From an uncultured Synergistales bacterium (GTDB lineage: Bacteria > Synergistota > Synergistia > Synergistales > Aminobacteriaceae): DNA of 9,182 nt. Positions 5,850 through 9,182 of the stretch are shown piece by piece. The translations under genes were made by a program, and so were the position numbers. The notes under the pieces were generated by a model. It was not told the origin of the DNA and searched no databases. It saw nothing but the letters and a program-made list of their open reading frames with translations. Positions within the stretch are counted from its first letter, which is position 1; each line of letters starts with the position of its first letter. The DNA is taken from the NCBI GenBank assembly GCA_937957815.1, contig CALFXN010000385.1:1-9182 (forward strand). Direction: 5' to 3'.

Positions 5850-5879
5850 TGGCATACCAGATGACGATCTGGAATGCCA
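5850..5879 (+). promoter_or_regulatory. 30-bp near-perfect palindrome with paired TGG-N4-CCA sites (candidate GntR operator)
   Basis: TGGCATACCAGAT (5850-5862) and ATCTGGAATGCCA (5867-5879) are reverse complements at 12 of 13 positions around a GACG centre. Each arm is also a small palindrome-like site, TGGCATACCA and TGGAATGCCA, with centres exactly 20 bp apart, two helical turns, so two dimers could bind the same DNA face. TGG-N4-CCA resembles operators known for FadR/FCD-type GntR regulators, and such a regulator is encoded 0.55 kb downstream in the same operon. The site starts two bases after the -10 box, so binding should block transcription. The match is inferred by eye, not tested. Confidence 0.6.
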
Positions 5880-5898
5880 TATACAAGCAAGGAATAGA

Positions 5899-5925
5899 GC
5901 GACGTTTTCTCCGGTGAAGCGTCGC
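5899..5925 (+). other. Leader hairpin of the cupin operon
   Basis: GCGACG (5899-5904) and CGTCGC (5920-5925) pair, and the stem can continue with four more pairs, two of them G-U, around a 7-nt loop. There is no following T-run, so it is not an intrinsic terminator. It lies about 45 nt into the predicted leader and could affect RNA stability; significance is uncertain. Confidence 0.3.
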
Positions 5926-5985
5926 CGTGGAAGTCCGGGCGGGGAATTCCGTTTTGGACCATCACCGAGGAGGGACGTGAGGCGA

Positions 5986-6372
5986 ATGGCGAAACCGACG
6001 ATCGAGTTCAGCGACACCGTGCCGATGGGGCAATGGCGGCAGGTCGAGGGGGCCTCGGAGGGCATCTTCGAGAAGATTCTCGCTCTCGATCCGGAAACGG
6101 GGAATCTGACGCGGCTCGTGCGCTTCGGATCGGGAGTGACGATCCCGAAGACGCAGGTTCACGACTTCTGCGAGGAAGTGTTCATCCTCGAAGGATACAT
6201 GGTCGACACGGCGAAGAACCTGACGGCCCCCGCGGGATATTACGCGTGCAGACCCGTCGGAATGGTCCACGGGCCGTACGAGATTCCCGTGTCGTGTCTC
6301 TGTTTCGAGACGCGCTACCAGGATCCCGCGAAGCCTCTCGACCCGTCCTGTTCGCTCCTCAAACGGCAGTGA
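5986..6372 (+). CDS. Small cupin-domain protein (ChrR-type cupin)
   Basis: A 128-residue single-domain cupin, a small beta-barrel that binds a metal ion. Motif 1 reads QVHDFCEEVFILEG (57-70), with H59 and E63/E64 as likely ligands; the second His of the usual HxH is replaced by Phe, as in many ChrR-like cupins. Motif 2 reads CRPVGMVHGPY (88-98), giving PxGxxH with H95. The tail is Cys-containing (C104, C106, C122). The frame extends back to 5914, but ATG 5986 was preferred because GAGGAGGG (5967-5974) lies 11 nt upstream and the extra residues are low-complexity Arg-rich. It is first in the operon, 58 bp before the regulator start. Cupins in catabolic operons are often isomerases, dioxygenase-like enzymes or ligand sensors; nothing here decides between them. 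Confidence 0.85.
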   Translation: MAKPTIEFSDTVPMGQWRQVEGASEGIFEKILALDPETGNLTRLVRFGSGVTIPKTQVHDFCEEVFILEGYMVDTAKNLTAPAGYYACRPVGMVHGPYEIPVSCLCFETRYQDPAKPLDPSCSLLKRQ

Positions 6373-6430
6373 CGGGGCAACGCGAGCGGTGACGCCTTTT
6401 GCGGACCCTGAGGCGGGAGGGAATGATTCC

Positions 6431-7177
6431 GTGCCGGTGAAACGCCGGGAGTCTGCCGCGTCGCGACCGGACGACGGGACGACCGCGTCCGATTCTCGCG
6501 CGGAAGGTCAGGCGCAAGTCAGGAAGATTTCGAACGTGATCTACGCGCAGCTGAAGACCCGAATCCTGTCGTTGAAGTATCAGCCGGGGACGCTGCTGAC
6601 GGAGCGCGCTCTCGCGGAGGATCTCGAGGTCAGCCGGACGCCGGTCCGCGAGGCCATCCAGCGCCTTGCACAGGAGGGCTGGCTCAGGATCAACGCGCGG
6701 CGCAACATCCAGGTCCGCGAGGTCACGATCTCCGACTTCGGCGAAGTCTTCCAGGCCCGGCGGATGATCGAGCCCGCGGCGATCGATCTCGCGTTTTCCC
6801 TGGGGATCGCGGCGTCGCTTCCGTGGAAGCTCGACGAGGCGATGGCCGTCATGGGAGCGTCGCGGGGGGATCTGTACTCGTTCATCACGGCGGATCAGGC
6901 GTTTCACGCGGTCTTCTTCGACGCGCTCCACAACACCCGCCTTTCGCGGATGTGGAAGACGCTAAGCGAAGACGTCGTCTGGCTCGGCATTCTGGCGATG
7001 GGACACGACGAGCGGCGCTACGATACCGTCACCGGCGAACACGAACGGATCGTCGAAGCGGTCCGGCGAAGGCTCCGAAGGGGATCGCGCGAGGCGATGA
7101 CCGCGCATCTCGACGACACCGAGCGGCGTCTGATGGCTCGCGTCACGGAAATGAACATGGACGCGATTCGGGGATAG
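6431..7177 (+). CDS. GntR family transcriptional regulator, FadR/FCD subfamily
   Basis: A 248-residue one-component regulator. After a polar, probably disordered N-terminus (1-30), the winged helix-turn-helix spans about 35-97 and contains TERALAEDLEVSRTPVREAI, the GntR signature, then RLAQEGWLRINARR as recognition helix end and wing. Residues about 103-240 are an all-helical FCD effector domain; D155 and H159 (ADQAFH), H204 (GEHERIVEA) and H226 (TAHLDD) are positioned like the metal-binding Asp/His set that FCD proteins use to hold a carboxylate ligand. I chose GTG 6431 because GGGAGG (6415-6420) lies 10 nt upstream; GTG 6389 in the same frame has no good ribosome site but cannot be excluded. 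It probably represses its own operon through the palindrome at 5850-5879 and releases it on binding an organic acid or amino acid derivative from the pathway. Confidence 0.92.
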   Translation: MPVKRRESAASRPDDGTTASDSRAEGQAQVRKISNVIYAQLKTRILSLKYQPGTLLTERALAEDLEVSRTPVREAIQRLAQEGWLRINARRNIQVREVTISDFGEVFQARRMIEPAAIDLAFSLGIAASLPWKLDEAMAVMGASRGDLYSFITADQAFHAVFFDALHNTRLSRMWKTLSEDVVWLGILAMGHDERRYDTVTGEHERIVEAVRRRLRRGSREAMTAHLDDTERRLMARVTEMNMDAIRG

Positions 7178-7243
7178 CGGAGAAACGGAAGGAACGTCCG
7201 GAGCGTCGCTTACGGCGGCGGACTCCGGCGGGAAGGAGGAACT

Positions 7244-7975
7244 GTGACGGGAATGAAGATCGAATCTGTGGTTTTGCGCTCAAACGGCGACGCGAAGCGC
7301 GCATACCTGTCGTTCGACGCGTGCGTCGCGGTGGGATATGCGGGGCGGGATCAGGATGCGGTCAGGGCGCATATCGAGGAGCTCCGGGCGATCGGCGTCC
7401 CGGTGCCGTCGACGATCCCAAGCATGTACTGGGTGACGCCGGACCTCGTCTCCTGCACGACGGAGATCACGGCGGTCGGTGAAAAGACATCCGGCGAGAT
7501 CGAAGTCTTTCTCGCGAGGGACGAGGTCGGAAACATGTGCGTGACCGTTGCGTCGGACCATACGGACCGGCAGCTCGAAACGGTTTCCGTCGCGAAGGCG
7601 AAGCAGATCTGCCCCAAGGTGATCGGGCCGTGCTTCTGGAACGTGTCGGACATCAGGGACCACTGGGACGCTCTCGAGCTGACGTGCAGTGTCCGCCCCG
7701 TCACGCGGCAGGGGCGCAGACATGGCTGGGCGCTCTATCAGCAGGGGACGCTCGCTCGGCTGCTGCCTCCGGAGAAGCTTTTCGAGCTCGCCGGGGAACG
7801 GACGGGGACTGACGTTCCGACCGGAGCGCGCGTCGCGCTTCTTTCGGGAACGCTCCCCGTCATCGGCGGCGACATCGTATACGGAGAGGCTTTCTTGATC
7901 GAACTCCGCGACCCGGTTCTCGGCCGCTGCATCCGTCACGAGTATTCGGTCCGGATCCTTCCGGACAGGAACTAG
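7244..7975 (+). CDS. DUF2848 family protein (FAH-like fold suspected)
   Basis: A 243-residue soluble protein with the DUF2848 conserved blocks: VGYAGRD (30-36), HIEELRAIGVPVPSTIPSMYW (43-63), SGEIE (83-87), SDHTDRQLE (104-112), KQICPK (120-125), DHWD (139-142) and SGTLP (201-205). DUF2848 is poorly characterised and is related to the fumarylacetoacetate hydrolase fold; conserved acidic residues in SGEIE and DHTDR could form a metal site for hydrolysis or decarboxylation of a carboxylate. This is inference. The start is GTG 7244, 4 nt after AAGGAGG (7233-7239); ATG 7253 in the same frame, with 13-nt spacing, is an alternative. It lies between the regulator (66 bp) and the carbon-nitrogen hydrolase (12 bp), so it is almost certainly co-transcribed with the latter and may act on the same metabolite. 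Confidence 0.85.
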   Translation: MTGMKIESVVLRSNGDAKRAYLSFDACVAVGYAGRDQDAVRAHIEELRAIGVPVPSTIPSMYWVTPDLVSCTTEITAVGEKTSGEIEVFLARDEVGNMCVTVASDHTDRQLETVSVAKAKQICPKVIGPCFWNVSDIRDHWDALELTCSVRPVTRQGRRHGWALYQQGTLARLLPPEKLFELAGERTGTDVPTGARVALLSGTLPVIGGDIVYGEAFLIELRDPVLGRCIRHEYSVRILPDRN

Positions 7976-7987
7976 GGGGGGTTGGCG

Positions 7988-8842
7988 ATGTTGCGGGTCG
8001 GCATCGTACAGATCGATATCCGCGTCGGCGACCGCGAGGCGAACCGCCGGAACCTCGAGGCGCATCTCGAACGGAGTCTGACGCCGTCGGAGCATCCCAC
8101 CGCGATCGTGATCCCCGAGATCTGGGACGTCGGGTACGACCTCGAACGGGCGAAGACGGTCGCGGACCCCGAGGGGCGAAGCGCCGCCGAATTCCTCGGG
8201 GAGCTCGCGAGGAAGTACGACGTCTGGTTCACGGGCGGCTCCGTCCTTGCGTCGTCGGGCGGAAAGTTCTTCAACCGGGCGCAGGTCGTGAATCCGTCAG
8301 GCGAGCTCGTGACGCAGTACGACAAGGTCCACCTGATCCGCCTCATGGACGAGCATCTCCACATCACTCCGGGATCGGGGCTCGGGCTCTTCGATCTCGG
8401 TGAGACGAAGGCGGGATGCGTCGTCTGTTACGACATCCGTTTCTGCGAGCTTCTGCGCACCTACGCGCTCAAGGGGACGGAAGTACTGTTCGTGAGCGCC
8501 GAGTGGCCGCTCGTTCGCGCCGCGCACTGGCGGGCGCTCACCATCGCGCGGGCGATCGAGAACCAGATGTACGTGGTGCACGCTTGCACGGTGGGGTCGC
8601 TGCCGATGGTGCCGGCGGTCTCGCTGAACTACGGGGCGGCATCGATTCTGACGCCGAGCGATTTCGCCTTTTCGCGGGACGGGGTGCTGGCGGAGGGGAA
8701 CCACAACCAGGAGATGATGGTGATCGGGGACCTGAACCTGGAGACGATCGCGGATTCGCGCTACAACGGGTCCGTGCTGCCGCTGCGGGACAGCGAACAC
8801 ACGGCGGACGTGGCGAGCCGCACCGAGGTGGTGACGCTCTGA
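7988..8842 (+). CDS. Carbon-nitrogen hydrolase (nitrilase superfamily, amidase-like)
   Basis: A 284-residue enzyme of the nitrilase superfamily, which hydrolyses amide bonds of small molecules through a Glu-Lys-Cys triad. All three are present in family motifs: E44 in VIPEIWDVGY, K113 in YDKVHLI, and C147 in GCVVCYDIRF. ALTIARAIENQMYVV (183-197) is the helix usual in Nit2/omega-amidase-like branches. RFCE replaces the common RFPE. Length is normal. ATG 7988 was chosen because the AGGGGGGG at 7974-7981 overlaps the upstream stop and sits 6 nt away; TTG 7982 is less likely. Last of the tightly spaced set with DUF2848. Oddly, codon choice changes near 8565 from C-ending (CTC, GTC) to G-ending (CTG, GTG) for the final 90 residues. 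The substrate is unknown: a dicarboxylic acid monoamide or N-carbamoyl compound is plausible. Confidence 0.92.
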   Translation: MLRVGIVQIDIRVGDREANRRNLEAHLERSLTPSEHPTAIVIPEIWDVGYDLERAKTVADPEGRSAAEFLGELARKYDVWFTGGSVLASSGGKFFNRAQVVNPSGELVTQYDKVHLIRLMDEHLHITPGSGLGLFDLGETKAGCVVCYDIRFCELLRTYALKGTEVLFVSAEWPLVRAAHWRALTIARAIENQMYVVHACTVGSLPMVPAVSLNYGAASILTPSDFAFSRDGVLAEGNHNQEMMVIGDLNLETIADSRYNGSVLPLRDSEHTADVASRTEVVTL

Positions 8843-8950
8843 GGGCGGGGAGAGAAGGGCGAATACCGTATTTATTGTTGAAGCCTCCCTTGTCCACAGG
8901 ATCGGAATTTGCCGTTTATTGCCTTAGATTAGTAAGCGAAGAGGTAATTT

Positions 8951-9182
8951 ATGCGGCATGTTACGGGACTGATCACAGTGAGAAATACGGTGAACGCGGA
9001 TTTCAAGGGCATCCGGGAGCTGTGCCGGCAGGTGTACCCGGAAGTGGCGCCGTGGTCTGAGGAGCAGCTGGAGTCGCACCTGAGGGTGTTTCCGGAGGGG
9101 CAGTTTGTGGCGGTGGACCGGAGTGGGCGCGTGGCGGGGATGGCGGCGAGCCTGATTGTGCCGTGGGACGACTATGGCACGG
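8951..9182 (+). CDS. GNAT N-acetyltransferase domain protein, partial; probably a GNAT/carbon-nitrogen hydrolase fusion
   Basis: The first 77 codons of a gene that runs off the window. ATG 8951 has AAGAGG (8939-8944) 6 nt upstream. The text ITVRNTVNADFKGIRELCRQVYP is the first strand and helix of a GNAT fold; FPEGQFVAVDRSGRVAGMAASLIV is its next strands. The FPEGQFVA and AGMAASLIV pattern recalls the N-terminal GNAT domain of bifunctional GNAT/nitrilase proteins (YhcX-type), so a C-terminal carbon-nitrogen hydrolase domain probably follows. That would give two hydrolases side by side. The 108-bp gap from the upstream gene is more AT-rich than its surroundings and has no convincing promoter or terminator. 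The codon style (CTG, GTG) agrees with the tail of the upstream gene, not with its front. The GNAT call is good; the fusion is inference. Confidence 0.75.
   Translation, partial: MRHVTGLITVRNTVNADFKGIRELCRQVYPEVAPWSEEQLESHLRVFPEGQFVAVDRSGRVAGMAASLIVPWDDYGT

Noticed and set aside
8843..8950. Promoter ahead of the GNAT gene
   Set aside because: Several TTG-containing and TA-rich hexamers occur in this AT-richer gap, but none combine with a 16-18 bp spacer.
1..9182. CRISPR array, tRNA or rRNA genes
   Set aside because: No regularly spaced repeat series and no tRNA or rRNA signature was seen on either strand by eye.

Overview
The window comes from a GC-rich bacterium: outside one block, nearly all third codon positions are G or C, and GTG and TTG starts are common. 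Gene content (an AbrB-type membrane protein, an ABC-F ATPase, a GntR-linked amide/carboxylate catabolic cluster, a GNAT-nitrilase type protein) fits an amino-acid- or amide-using heterotroph. I suspect a lineage such as Synergistota, but no marker gene is present and that is only a guess.

Layout. (1) 25-1113, plus strand: AbrB-family membrane protein. (2) About 1140-2870: an AT-rich island carrying a compact type II restriction-modification pair on the minus strand, a Dam/D12-class adenine methyltransferase followed by an HNH endonuclease with a 4-bp ATGA overlap. It converges on abrB and looks like recent transfer. (3) 2875-3813: a dead IS3-family insertion sequence on the minus strand with recognisable inverted ends, a nonsense codon, a frameshift and two apparent internal deletions. 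(4) 3814-4286: 474 bp without a conventional gene. It holds a direct repeat, a good sigma70-type promoter, a perfect 30-bp palindrome at the predicted transcription start, and a long structured leader with two possible tiny upstream ORFs. (5) 4287-5783: an ABC-F ATPase gene. (6) 5784-5985: promoter region with a second 30-bp palindrome placed the same way. (7) 5986-8842: a probable operon of cupin, GntR/FCD regulator, DUF2848 protein and carbon-nitrogen hydrolase. (8) 8951 to the end: the start of a GNAT domain protein, probably the N-terminus of a GNAT/nitrilase fusion.

How it works together. The GntR regulator probably controls its own operon by binding the paired TGG-N4-CCA sites over the promoter at 5819-5879. 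The enzymes suggest breakdown of a small amide or acid, but the substrate cannot be read from sequence. The ABC-F gene looks separately regulated: its promoter, palindrome and leader would suit drug- or translation-responsive control.

The points most worth a second look are the shared promoter-plus-palindrome design at the ABC-F and cupin promoters, the ABC-F leader, and an abrupt change in codon choice inside the carbon-nitrogen hydrolase gene near 8565. I did not find a clearly new multi-gene system.
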